From assembly GCA_007693325.1 (NCBI GenBank), contig REDW01000066.1, positions 18,527 through 82,526 of the forward strand: a DNA stretch of 64,000 bases, written 5' to 3'. Position numbers and translations under genes: made by a program. Source of the DNA: Spirochaetaceae bacterium. Its GTDB lineage: Bacteria > Spirochaetota > Spirochaetia > DSM-27196 > PWMO01. A model generated the notes under the pieces. That model worked only from the letters and a program-made list of their open reading frames with translations, was not told where the DNA came from and ran no database searches. The stretch's first letter is position 1. Each line of letters starts with the position of its first letter. Shown piece after piece: positions 8,458-16,732 of the stretch.

Positions 8458-9840
8458 TTATCTCCCGTACGATGAGCTGATGTCCAACTCTTTGCGATAC
8501 TTGGTCACCGTGCGCCGGGCAATAGCTATTCCCCGCTTACTCAAGAGGTCCGAGATTCGCTGATCGGAAAGGTGCTTGTCAGCGAGCCCCTCTTCCTCCA
8601 GGATCTCCTTGATTATCTGCTTGACCGCCTCCTTTGAATAGCGCGACCCCGTAGAGCCGGCACCGGAAATTGAATTCGAAAAGAAATACTTCAGTTCAAA
8701 GATACCCCATTCGGTCTGAATATACTTACTGCTGGTAATCCGCGATACGGTGGCTTCGTGAACCCCTACCTCGGCGGCGATGTCCTTGAGCGTCAGCGGA
8801 ACCAGCCCTTTCGGTCCGTGCAGAAAGAAATCGCGCTGAAACTCCACAATCGCCCGCGCCACGTTCAGCAGCGTCTGGTTGCGCTGATGAATGCTGTGAA
8901 TAAACCAGCGCGCGTCCTTGACCGACTGATTGACAAAACGCTTGACCGTCTTCTCCTGGCTGGATTGGCTGTCAGCCGATATCTCGGTGAAAAACGGGTT
9001 GATTCCAAGCACCGGAATCTCCTCGTCGTTCATGATCAGTACAAACTGCCCATCGCGCAGCCGGACCATCAGATCGGGCACCACGTAGGTCGGGTTTTCG
9101 GACGAAAACTCGCGCCCCGGAAACGGCGTCAGACGCCGAATGGCCTCGAGCGCTTCGGTGACCTGCTGCTGATCGATCTTGAGCTTCCTGGCTATCTCGG
9201 CGTACTTGCCGCGCTCGAGCAGATGGAGATAGTCCTTGATGATTGGAATGGCAGCAGGGTGCATCTCTTCTGCAAGCTCGGCCTGCACCACCAGAGATTC
9301 GCGATAGTCGCCAACACAGGTTCCAACCGGGTCAAAGCGCTGAATCATCGCAACCATCGGCTCGACAAGAGCGTGGTGCTGCTCGGGCACAACAGCTTGC
9401 GGCGGCTCGCGGTGAAACCCGTTGGCATCGAGGTTGTTGATCAGGGCTTCGCCCACTTCGAAGCTCTGCGGCGAAATCGGCTGTACGCGCAACTGCCACA
9501 GCAGATGCTCGTGCAGCGACTCGGGACGCGACAGCGCGCCTTCCATGAAGCGGCGTTTGGCGTCACCGGCTTCGTCATCGTAGCCACCGCTGTTGGTGAA
9601 TCCGGGGTCCGATGTGTTCTCAAAGTAGTCGTATTCCTCGCCGGGCTTGTTCTCGACCTCCTCGAGCGACAGCGTCTGGGCATCTTCGATCACTTCCAGC
9701 GCTGGATTGGCCTCGATCTCCTGCTGAATGCGCAAGCGCAGGTCCTGCAGCGGCATCGCCATCAGCTGGATGCTCTGGTAGAGCTGCGGATTCATCTTGA
9801 GACGCTGTTCTTGAACCAGAGCAGGTTTCTGAAACTGCAA
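8458..9840 (-). CDS. rpoN: RNA polymerase sigma-54 factor
   Basis: RpoN directs polymerase to -24/-12 promoters and needs an activator such as the NtrC-like protein encoded downstream. The 460 residues show the Gln-rich region I (PQLYQSIQLMAMPLQDL), an acidic region II, the core-binding segment and the C-terminal RpoN box (ARRTVTKYRKEL). The start is a TTG at 9840 preceded by a GGGGGA ribosome site; no better ATG exists upstream. A promoter lies at 9861-9889 on the minus strand, so the gene probably opens the rpoN-hpf-hprK-ptsH-ntr transcript. Confidence 0.96.
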   Translation of the reverse strand: MQFQKPALVQEQRLKMNPQLYQSIQLMAMPLQDLRLRIQQEIEANPALEVIEDAQTLSLEEVENKPGEEYDYFENTSDPGFTNSGGYDDEAGDAKRRFMEGALSRPESLHEHLLWQLRVQPISPQSFEVGEALINNLDANGFHREPPQAVVPEQHHALVEPMVAMIQRFDPVGTCVGDYRESLVVQAELAEEMHPAAIPIIKDYLHLLERGKYAEIARKLKIDQQQVTEALEAIRRLTPFPGREFSSENPTYVVPDLMVRLRDGQFVLIMNDEEIPVLGINPFFTEISADSQSSQEKTVKRFVNQSVKDARWFIHSIHQRNQTLLNVARAIVEFQRDFFLHGPKGLVPLTLKDIAAEVGVHEATVSRITSSKYIQTEWGIFELKYFFSNSISGAGSTGSRYSKEAVKQIIKEILEEEGLADKHLSDQRISDLLSKRGIAIARRTVTKYRKELDISSSYGR

Positions 9841-9860
9841 TCGGTTCCCCCGTGCTAGAT

Positions 9861-9889
9861 ATATTGTAGCAGGGGTAGTGCTTTGTCAA
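9861..9889 (-). promoter_or_regulatory. rpoN promoter
   Basis: On the minus strand a consensus -35 TTGACA (9884-9889) is followed by overlapping -10 candidates: CAATAT with a 17-nt spacer or TACAAT with a 15-nt spacer. The predicted start of transcription is near 9855, about 15 nt ahead of the TTG start of rpoN. Confidence 0.65.
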
Positions 9890-9945
9890 CGTGAACCGTC
9901 ACAAGCCCGGACCGCGAGCCCGAGCGGCACTCTGCGGCGCTAGAT

Positions 9946-10695
9946 CTAGATATGGAAACGCTCGCCGAGGTAGACCTTGCGCGCCAGTTCGTTGGCCATC
10001 ACCTCGTCACGGCTGCCGGCAACTACGATCTCACCGTCTTTGATGATGTACGAGCGGTGGGTTATCTCCAGCGTGTCGCGCACGTTGTGATCGGTCAGCA
10101 GTACGCCGATACCATTGGCGGACAGCGTCTGGATTATGCTCTTGATCTCGTGCACCGCAATCGGGTCAATGCCGGCAAAGGGCTCATCGAGCAAGAGAAA
10201 CTTGGGTTCGATTGCCAGTGCGCGCGCGATTTCGGTCCGGCGGCGTTCGCCGCCGGAGAGCGTGTAGGCTTTCTGCCGCGCAACAGCCTCGATGCCGAGC
10301 TCGTTGAGCAGATACGCCTGCCGCTGGCGCTTCTCGGCGGTGCTAAGATCGCCACGCGGCTCGAGCACCGCCCACAGGTTATCCGCCACCGTCAGTTTAC
10401 GGAACACCGATGGCTCCTGTGACAGATAGGAGATGCCCAGGCGCGCGCGACGGTACATAGGCCATCCGGTGATCACCTGGTCATCGATCAGGATCTCACC
10501 GGCGTTGGGCCGGATGAAGCCTACGATGCTGTAGAACACGGTAGTCTTGCCCGCGCCGTTGGGACCCAGAAAACCAACCACCTCCGCCTGCCGCATTTCA
10601 AACGAGACGCCTTTCACAACCAGCTTGCGCCCGTAACGTTTCTGCAGATCGCGAACGCGCAGTGTGCTTGCGCCGCTGGCCTCAAGGGGCTGCAT
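9946..10695 (-). CDS. lptB: LPS export ABC transporter ATP-binding protein
   Basis: LptB is the cytoplasmic ATPase that powers lipopolysaccharide extraction from the inner membrane with LptF/G, which are not in this window. The frame is open further upstream, but the ATG at 10695 (MQPLEASG) gives a normal 249 residues. Walker A GPNGAGKTT, signature LSGGERRR, Walker B LLLDEPFAGIDP and the switch His in LLTDHNVRDTLEI are all present. The LptB-typical YLSQEPSVFRKLTV Q-loop region is clear. It overlaps lptA by 14 nt. Confidence 0.95.
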   Translation of the reverse strand: MQPLEASGASTLRVRDLQKRYGRKLVVKGVSFEMRQAEVVGFLGPNGAGKTTVFYSIVGFIRPNAGEILIDDQVITGWPMYRRARLGISYLSQEPSVFRKLTVADNLWAVLEPRGDLSTAEKRQRQAYLLNELGIEAVARQKAYTLSGGERRRTEIARALAIEPKFLLLDEPFAGIDPIAVHEIKSIIQTLSANGIGVLLTDHNVRDTLEITHRSYIIKDGEIVVAGSRDEVMANELARKVYLGERFHI

Positions 10696-11341
10696 CGTCG
10701 TTGCCTTCTTCCCCGGTTGTAATGGTGCCGCGTACTTCGCCCTGAAGACTGATCTCGTCGCGGTCGATATCGATAACAATACGGGCAGCGCGGTACTGGT
10801 CACCCTTCCAGTAGACCACCGGAAGTCCGGACAGCTCGAGCACGTTCTGATCGCGACGGTAACGGGCAAACTCGCTGCGCGTTGTGAGGTCGTCGCCCAG
10901 GATGCGCACGCCGACCTGTACAATGGTCAGATCGTCACGGCCGCGATTCTCCAGCAGCGCGCCCTTGACCACCGTCTCATTGCGCTGGTCTTCCATGACG
11001 GCGTTGCCTTCGGCGCGTGTGATGCGCTCGCGGCGGTCGTATACCAGCCGGTCAGCTGTCAACACAATCTGCTGTTCACGCTCGAAGACGCGAACATTGC
11101 CGCTGGCAACGGCAAAACGGAAGTCGTCGCCGTAGATTTCGATCTCGTCGGCCTCGATCTCGGTGTCATCCGAAATGACCCGCGCGTTACCCGAAAGCCG
11201 GGTCCGCTCGCGTCCCTCTGCAAAGTCAATCCGGGTGGAGTCTCCAGAGAATTCGAAGCTCGAAGCCGCCGCCGGGCGCGCCGCCGTTGCCGTCCACGCA
11301 AGCAGCATGACCGCCAGGACCAGCGCGTTGCTAATCTTCAT
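10682..11341 (-). CDS. lptA: LptA/OstA-like periplasmic LPS transport protein
   Basis: LptA forms the periplasmic bridge that shields LPS on its way to the outer membrane. The 219-residue protein has a signal peptide (residues 1-26, ending AAA-S) and repeated beta-jellyroll strands (LSGNARVISDDTEIEADEIEI, VASGNVRVFE, ADRLVYD, LSGLPVVYWKGDQYRAARI) characteristic of OstA-like domains. It sits between lptC and lptB with overlaps on both sides. The acidic tail GEEGNDDAAP is lineage-specific. Confidence 0.88.
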   Translation of the reverse strand: MKISNALVLAVMLLAWTATAARPAAASSFEFSGDSTRIDFAEGRERTRLSGNARVISDDTEIEADEIEIYGDDFRFAVASGNVRVFEREQQIVLTADRLVYDRRERITRAEGNAVMEDQRNETVVKGALLENRGRDDLTIVQVGVRILGDDLTTRSEFARYRRDQNVLELSGLPVVYWKGDQYRAARIVIDIDRDEISLQGEVRGTITTGEEGNDDAAP

Positions 11342-11879
11342 CCGTCACCAGCGTCCCACTCACCTGTTTGGCAAACTCAACGGTGCTGCTGCGCATATCG
11401 GCAGTAAACCCCACACCGCTGATTGTTGATCCGCCGTCGCGCTCAACGCGCACCAGTCCGTCGGGGCTGCCCGAAAGCCGCCGCTGTTCATCGTTCCAGC
11501 GCAACCAGTCGGCATGGATGCCGGCCTGGTGTTGATAGGAGTAGAAGTCGATGTTGCCTGACATCTCAATATCGTCACTGTCGGTGAAGTAGATCGCAGA
11601 CTCAGCCGAGCCTGAGCTCAATACCGCGCCGTCGCGGTCTATCTCTTCAAAAGCAAACCGGCTGAAGACCTGCTGCTGTTGCCCGGGATAGTGCTCTACC
11701 CGCTGCGCGCTGACGCGGAAGCGCCGGGCCTCGCTGCGTACAATCACCAGTTGCGCTTCTATCAACACGGTCTCGGGTACTGTCTCGGCGCGGTCATCTT
11801 CGAGCTGCGCCGGGCGATAGTCGAGGCTGCAGGCGCCCAGGAAGAACAGCAGCAGGCTCACCGTACACAGCAGGCGCAT
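11331..11879 (-). CDS. lptC: LptC-like lipoprotein
   Basis: This predicted lipoprotein of 182 residues has a lipobox LGAC (Cys17). LptC is normally a bitopic inner-membrane protein that hands LPS from LptB2FG to LptA, but a lipidated form would be anchored differently. The mature part has the LptC/LptA-like beta pattern (YFTDSDDIEMSGNIDFYSYQ, RWNDEQRRLSGSPDGLVRVERDGG). It overlaps lptA by 11 nt and starts two bases after the pyrG stop, so pyrG-lptC-lptA-lptB probably share a transcript. Identity relies on fold pattern and position. Confidence 0.8.
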   Translation of the reverse strand: MRLLCTVSLLLFFLGACSLDYRPAQLEDDRAETVPETVLIEAQLVIVRSEARRFRVSAQRVEHYPGQQQQVFSRFAFEEIDRDGAVLSSGSAESAIYFTDSDDIEMSGNIDFYSYQHQAGIHADWLRWNDEQRRLSGSPDGLVRVERDGGSTISGVGFTADMRSSTVEFAKQVSGTLVTDED

Positions 11880-11881
11880 GA

Positions 11882-13546
11882 TCAGCTTTCAGCCGGCAAT
11901 GCTGATTCGGCCACCTGCGGCTGCGGCCGTTCGGCACTGCGTGCGCCGCGCGACGTGCAGGCGGCGGCAATCAGCCCGGCGAACAGCGGATGAGTAGCAA
12001 CCGGCTTGGACTGGAACTCGGGGTGAAACTGTACGCCTATACCCCACGGATGGCCGTTCCACTCGACCGATTCCACCAACGAGTCATCGGGTGTTACCCC
12101 GGATACCAGCAGGCCGGCGTTGTGCAACTGCTCACGATACTGATTGGAGAACTCGTAACGGTGGCGATGGCGCTCGCGGATAGTCTCGCTACCGTAGAGT
12201 TTGCGAATGACCGAACCCGCCATCAGCCGCGAATCGTTGGCACCCAGGCGCATGGTCCCACCGTAATTCTTGATATTGACCTGCTCCTCGAGCAGGCTGA
12301 CAACCGGGTGGCCGGACTCCGGGCCAAACTCCGTGCTGTCCGCGTCTTCAAAACCGAGGACATTGCGGGCGTACTCGATTACCATCACCTGCATGCCGAG
12401 ACAGATCCCCATATAGGGTATAGCGTGCGTGCGTGCGTAGTTGGCGGTTCGAACCATGCCGTTGATTCCACGGCTGCCAAAACCGCCGGGAACCAGAATA
12501 GCATCAACACCCTGGAACACTTCATCCAGGTCTTCGGCCTTCTCCAGTTTCTCAGAGTCGATCTTGCGCAGTTGCACGCGAACACTGTTGGCAACCCCGC
12601 CGTGGAACAGCGCCTCATCGATTGACTTGTACGAGTCGTTGAGGTCGATATACTTGCCGACCACCGCAACGGTTACCATGCGCTTGGAATCGCGCAACAC
12701 TTCAACCACGTGCTCCCACTCGCTCAGATCCGCCGGCGGGGCGTCGATCTGGAGCTTGCGCAGCACGATGTCGTCGAGCTGCTGCGCGTGGAAAACCAGT
12801 GGTATTTCGTAGATGGTTGTCTGCACGTCGTAAGCCGAGATAACGGCGTCCATCGCTACGTTGGTAAACAGTGCGATCTTACGCCGCAGCTCTTCGTTGA
12901 GCGCTACCGGAGCACGGCAGAGCAGAATGTCGGGCTGAACGCCGATCTCACGCATCTCCTTGACCGAGTGCTGCGTCGGCTTGGTCTTGAGCTCGCCGCC
13001 GGCAGTATCGGGGACCAGCGTAAGATGGACAAAAATCACGTTCTCATGTCCGAGCTCGTGCACCATCTGGCGCGCCGCCTCCAGAAACGGAACCGATTCA
13101 ATGTCGCCTACGGTACCGCCGATCTCGACTATTGTGACATCGACGTCCGGCTGGTCGCCTACCATCGCGATACGCTGCTTGATTCGGTCGGTGATGTGCG
13201 GAATCACCTGCACCGTTCGGCCCAGGTAACGGCCCTCGCGCTCGCGCTGAATCACTTCCTGGTAGATCTGCCCGGTAGTAATTGAATTTGCGCGGCTCAG
13301 CGGCGACATCGTGTAGCGCGCGTAGTTACCGAGATCCAGATCGGTCTCCGCCCCGTCGTCGGTAACGTAGACCTCGCCGTGCTGATAGGGGCTCATCGTT
13401 CCGGCATCTACGTTGATGTACGGATCGATCTTCACCATTCGGACCGACAGACCGCGGCATTCCATGAGACTGCCTAACGACGCCGCTGCGATGCCCTTGC
13501 CCAGGCTCGAACAGACGCCGCCGGTAACAAATATGTACTTTCTCAT
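11882..13546 (-). CDS. pyrG: CTP synthase
   Basis: PyrG makes CTP from UTP, ATP and glutamine. The 554 residues carry the N-terminal synthase domain ([19 protein letters not shown]) and a C-terminal class I glutaminase domain with nucleophile in GICLGMQ and His-Glu in QFHPEF. The start is canonical for the family. No Shine-Dalgarno sequence precedes it, and a strong promoter places the start of transcription only about 2 nt before the ATG, so the mRNA may be leaderless. Confidence 0.98.
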   Translation of the reverse strand: MRKYIFVTGGVCSSLGKGIAAASLGSLMECRGLSVRMVKIDPYINVDAGTMSPYQHGEVYVTDDGAETDLDLGNYARYTMSPLSRANSITTGQIYQEVIQREREGRYLGRTVQVIPHITDRIKQRIAMVGDQPDVDVTIVEIGGTVGDIESVPFLEAARQMVHELGHENVIFVHLTLVPDTAGGELKTKPTQHSVKEMREIGVQPDILLCRAPVALNEELRRKIALFTNVAMDAVISAYDVQTTIYEIPLVFHAQQLDDIVLRKLQIDAPPADLSEWEHVVEVLRDSKRMVTVAVVGKYIDLNDSYKSIDEALFHGGVANSVRVQLRKIDSEKLEKAEDLDEVFQGVDAILVPGGFGSRGINGMVRTANYARTHAIPYMGICLGMQVMVIEYARNVLGFEDADSTEFGPESGHPVVSLLEEQVNIKNYGGTMRLGANDSRLMAGSVIRKLYGSETIRERHRHRYEFSNQYREQLHNAGLLVSGVTPDDSLVESVEWNGHPWGIGVQFHPEFQSKPVATHPLFAGLIAAACTSRGARSAERPQPQVAESALPAES

Positions 13547-13554
13547 GGGACTTA

Positions 13555-13584
13555 ATTATCCCGTTTTGGGCCCGGGAGTGTCAA
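13555..13584 (-). promoter_or_regulatory. pyrG promoter, nearly leaderless
   Basis: On the minus strand TTGACA (13579-13584), an 18-nt spacer and GATAAT (13555-13560) precede the pyrG ATG by only 8 nt. The transcript should begin within the TAAGTCCC stretch next to the start codon. Confidence 0.75.
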
Positions 13585-13611
13585 TCGCCGGCGCCGCGCG
13601 CCGCAACAGCT

Positions 13612-13639
13612 TTGCCTTACGCCGCATATCGGCTATCAT
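13612..13639 (+). promoter_or_regulatory. ybaK-like gene promoter, nearly leaderless
   Basis: TTGCCT (13612-13617), a 16-nt spacer and TATCAT (13634-13639) precede the ATG at 13648 by 8 nt. No ribosome site is present. The promoter is divergent from that of pyrG. Confidence 0.55.
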
Positions 13640-13647
13640 GCTGAGCT

Positions 13648-14172
13648 ATGAGCGCTGACGCAGAACACGGGACACTCAAAGACGGCCGGCCGCAGCCATT
13701 TACGCCCGCGCACGTACAGCAGGTCCTGGACGGCCACGGCCTGGGGTTGAAGGTTGAGCACTTCGAGCAGACAACCTTCACCAGTGAAGATGCTGCGCGC
13801 GCTATCGGCTGTGAGCTTGGACAGATAGCCAAGAGCATGTGCCTGATGGTAGACGCCACCCCTGTGCTGGTGGTAGCCTCCGGTGATCGGCGGCTGTCGG
13901 ATGCCAAGCTGGCGCGTCGCTACGGCGTCGGCCGCAAGAAGGTCAGAATTGCCGATGCACAGCAATGCCTGGAAATCTTCGGTTATCCTCCCGGCGGGGT
14001 TGCTCCGGTAGGCCACCGCACAGCGGGAATCGAAATCCTGATCGATGAAACACTTGGCCGTTGGCCTGAGATTCACGCCGCTGCGGGCACCTCGTTTGAC
14101 AATTTCACGCTGACTTTTGAGCAGCTGCAGCAGATCACCGGCGGGACGGTGGTGGATTGTGTCAAAGAATAG
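13648..14172 (+). CDS. YbaK/EbsC-type aminoacyl-tRNA deacylase
   Basis: The family hydrolyses mischarged tRNA such as Cys- or Ala-tRNA(Pro). The 174-residue protein shows the family core: EQTTFTSEDAARAIGCELGQIAKSM with the conserved Lys, a VASGDRRLSDAKL strand-turn, and PPGGVAPVG. The N-terminal extension resembles the ProX/YbaK branch that binds free-standing. Which mischarged tRNA is its substrate cannot be told from sequence alone. It is transcribed away from pyrG from a promoter that leaves almost no leader. Confidence 0.85.
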   Translation: MSADAEHGTLKDGRPQPFTPAHVQQVLDGHGLGLKVEHFEQTTFTSEDAARAIGCELGQIAKSMCLMVDATPVLVVASGDRRLSDAKLARRYGVGRKKVRIADAQQCLEIFGYPPGGVAPVGHRTAGIEILIDETLGRWPEIHAAAGTSFDNFTLTFEQLQQITGGTVVDCVKE

Positions 14173-14187
14173 CGCTGCATCTGCGGC

Positions 14188-14652
14188 TCACAGCGCCGGG
14201 ATCGGCAGAACCTCTTCGCGCTGCCGGCCGGATTCCAGGCTGCGTTGCTGCCAGCCGGGAATCAGCCGCCGATCGATGTAGACCGGCGTTGCCGCACGGG
14301 CGCTGAGCGCCACCGCCTGCGCCGGTTGGAGCTCGAGCTGAAACAGACGCCCCTCCTGCTGATAGTGGATCTCGGCTCGTGCTGCGGAACTGGCGCTACC
14401 CGCCGACGCGCCGGTGATACGCGCGTACATCAAGCGGAACCCGTGGGCACGCAGAAACAGCTGCAATACGTCGCTGTTCTGCGGCGCATAGCCGTTGGCG
14501 TGCAGAATCACTTCGCCGGCCTGATGCGGCTCAACCTCAAAGGCCAGCCTCGCGGTACCGCTTGTTTCGGACAGCAGCAGCCGTGACCGGCCAGTGGCTT
14601 TGTCAAACGAGACGCCGGTCACACCGAACCGACTGTATGCAGCAGGGTTCAT
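14188..14652 (-). CDS. Hypothetical protein
   Basis: I do not recognise this protein of about 154 residues. The frame is open from 14751, but the upstream part would encode a hydrophobic stretch lying across the cheR promoter, so the ATG at 14652 (MNPAAYSRFG) is preferred. It is predicted soluble and beta-rich (RLLLSETSGTARLAFEVEPHQAGEVILHANGY, IHYQQEGRLFQLELQPAQ), with a C-terminal YIDRRLIPGWQQRSLE segment. A TATACT box on the minus strand at 14663-14668 sits 10 nt ahead of the start. It converges on the ybaK-like gene with a 15-nt gap. Confidence 0.5.
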   Translation of the reverse strand: MNPAAYSRFGVTGVSFDKATGRSRLLLSETSGTARLAFEVEPHQAGEVILHANGYAPQNSDVLQLFLRAHGFRLMYARITGASAGSASSAARAEIHYQQEGRLFQLELQPAQAVALSARAATPVYIDRRLIPGWQQRSLESGRQREEVLPIPAL

Positions 14653-14693
14653 CCTAGGCAGTAGTATAGCACCCGTGCGCCGGAAATCCACGA

Positions 14694-14722
14694 TTGACAC
14701 CACCTTCGCGAAAACATAGACT
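14694..14722 (+). promoter_or_regulatory. cheR-cheB promoter
   Basis: TTGACA (14694-14699), a 17-nt spacer and TAGACT (14717-14722) point at cheR, leaving a leader of about 33 nt. A TAGACTA motif recurs 12 nt further on. The sequence is of the housekeeping sigma-70 type, not a flagellar sigma-28 promoter. Confidence 0.65.
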
Positions 14723-14761
14723 AAAATGTAGACTACCAAATATACGTCCATCTGGCGGCCA

Positions 14762-15592
14762 ATGTCTGAATTCTTGAGTGACGATGCGTTTGAAAAGTTC
14801 CGCGACCTGATCTACAACGAGAGTGGCATACACTTCTCGAGTTCGAACAGGACCATCCTCGAAAGCCGCCTGAAGGAACGCTTGCGCAGTTCCGGGCTGC
14901 CCGACGCATTGACGTACTACTCGACGATCTCGGCAGACTCGGACGAACTGAAGATTTTACTCGACTCGGTTACCACTAATCTGACACGCTTCTTCCGCAA
15001 TACCGCCCACTTCGAGACCTTCGAGTACTTTGTGATTCCGCATCTGATCAAGGCCAAGCGCAACCGCGGCGAGAATAAACTGCGTATCTGGAGCGCAGGC
15101 TGCTCAACCGGCGAAGAGCCGTACACCATCGCAATGGTAGCCAACGAATTACTCCCGGCGGGAATGCAGCTCGAGGTAATCGCCTCTGATATCAGTCTGA
15201 AATCGCTGATGGTGGGCAAACAGGGATTCTACGGCGAAAACCGCATCGGCGGCGTGCCGGAGCACTACCTCAAGCGCTATTTCAGCCGCACCGGCAACGG
15301 TTACCGCATCAATGATGATATCAAGAGCCTGGTCCGCTTTGATTATCACAACTTCAAGCACGACAGCGGACTGCGCGGCATGGACGTGGTGTTCTGCCGC
15401 AACGTTCTGATCTACTTTGACGAAGCTGCCCAGAAAGCCGCCATAGGGCGCTTCTGGGACGCGATGGCACCGCAGGCGTTCCTGTTCATCGGGCACTCCG
15501 AATCCCTGTTTGGCATGCAGACACGCTTCGAGTTCCTCAAGACCGACTGGGCGTGTATCTATCAGAAGAATACCGCGGGAAGCAGCGCGTGA
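14762..15592 (+). CDS. cheR: Chemotaxis protein methyltransferase CheR
   Basis: CheR methylates glutamates on chemoreceptors using S-adenosylmethionine. The 276 residues have the all-alpha N-terminal domain (1-75) and the SAM fold with IWSAGCSTGEEPYTIAM, the ASDIS loop and the family signature FCRNVLIYFDEAAQ. No C-terminal TPR or pentapeptide-tether segment is present. Its stop overlaps the GTG start of cheB. Confidence 0.97.
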   Translation: MSEFLSDDAFEKFRDLIYNESGIHFSSSNRTILESRLKERLRSSGLPDALTYYSTISADSDELKILLDSVTTNLTRFFRNTAHFETFEYFVIPHLIKAKRNRGENKLRIWSAGCSTGEEPYTIAMVANELLPAGMQLEVIASDISLKSLMVGKQGFYGENRIGGVPEHYLKRYFSRTGNGYRINDDIKSLVRFDYHNFKHDSGLRGMDVVFCRNVLIYFDEAAQKAAIGRFWDAMAPQAFLFIGHSESLFGMQTRFEFLKTDWACIYQKNTAGSSA

Positions 15593-16728
15593 ATAACGAC
15601 ACGGTCTCGGTGCTGGTTGTTGACGACTCGGCGCTGATGCGCAATCTGATTTCGAAGATCATCGAGAATGCGCCCGGTCTGGAAGTGGCCGGCACGGCGA
15701 TGAACGGCGTATTTGCGCTGCAGAAGATCGAAAGGCTGCAACCCGACGTTATCGTTCTCGATCTGGAAATGCCGCAGATGGACGGCATCGGATTTCTTGA
15801 ACAGCGCCGCACGCGCGCTATCGATATTCCGGTGGTGGTGCTCTCCTCGATAGCGCATAAAGGCGCACATATCACCATGGAGGCCATCAGCCTGGGCGCA
15901 TCGGACTTTCTGCTCAAACCGTCGGGGTCGGTGTCTGATGACATCCACAGCGTCGCTACGCAGCTGACCGAGATGCTGCGCGGCTACGGCAGGGAATACC
16001 GGCGGCGCAAGGGGCGCAGCACAGCCGATGCGCCGCATGCGGCGCAACCGGCAACTGCCGCCCGCGCAGCGGCCCGCACGGCCGCCGCGCCGGCCGACGC
16101 GGCCCCGGTAATCGTTGAACCCGTTGGCGCCGAGGCGGCGCCGGCGCAGACTGAGATTATCGCAATCGGCATCTCAACCGGGGGTCCGAACGCGCTGCGC
16201 AAGGTGTTTGCCGCGCTTGACGACGACCTGCCGGTACCGCTGGTGGTTGTGCAGCACATGCCGGCAGGCTTCACCGCCGAGTTTGCGCGCAGCCTTGACC
16301 GCATCTGTCCGTTGGAGGTAAAGGAGGCCGAAGAAGGTGACCTGCTCAAGCCGGGTCGCATCCTGATAGCGCCGGGCAACCGCCACATGCGCGTTGAACG
16401 CAAGAGCCTGGCCGGCGTAGTGCACCTGAGCGACGATGAACCCTGCAACGGGCACCGCCCTTCGGTTGATATCCTGTTTGCCTCTTTGGCGCAGCAGTAC
16501 GCCAACCGTGGGCTGGCGGTTATCATGACCGGGATGGGCCGCGACGGCGCCGTCGAGCTGGGCCTGGTGCGGCGCCGCGGCGGGATAACCATTGGACAGG
16601 ACGCTTCCTCGTGCGTGGTATATGGGATGCCCAGGGTTGCCTTTGAACTGGGGCACGTAACGCAGCAGGTTGCGCTGCACCAGATGGCCGAGACAATCTG
16701 CCGTCTGGCAAAAGAGCAACGGGACTGA
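15589..16728 (+). CDS. cheB: Chemotaxis response regulator methylesterase CheB
   Basis: CheB removes methyl groups from chemoreceptors when phosphorylated by CheA. I choose the GTG at 15589, which overlaps the cheR stop (GTGA), giving 379 residues. A receiver domain (1-120, Asp in VLDLEMPQMDG) is joined by an Ala-rich linker of about 50 residues to the esterase domain with the Ser (GISTGGPNAL), His (VVQHMPAGF) and Asp (GMGRDGA) triad. The long, low-complexity Ala/Pro linker is unusual in composition. It forms an operon with cheR, and lipB follows after 4 nt. Confidence 0.96.
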   Translation: MNNDTVSVLVVDDSALMRNLISKIIENAPGLEVAGTAMNGVFALQKIERLQPDVIVLDLEMPQMDGIGFLEQRRTRAIDIPVVVLSSIAHKGAHITMEAISLGASDFLLKPSGSVSDDIHSVATQLTEMLRGYGREYRRRKGRSTADAPHAAQPATAARAAARTAAAPADAAPVIVEPVGAEAAPAQTEIIAIGISTGGPNALRKVFAALDDDLPVPLVVVQHMPAGFTAEFARSLDRICPLEVKEAEEGDLLKPGRILIAPGNRHMRVERKSLAGVVHLSDDEPCNGHRPSVDILFASLAQQYANRGLAVIMTGMGRDGAVELGLVRRRGGITIGQDASSCVVYGMPRVAFELGHVTQQVALHQMAETICRLAKEQRD

Positions 16729-16732
16729 CACT

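Noticed and set aside
14717..14735. TAGACTA direct repeat before cheR as a regulator site
   Set aside because: The first copy is explained by the -10 box and the second could be chance; two 7-bp copies in an AT-rich stretch are too little.
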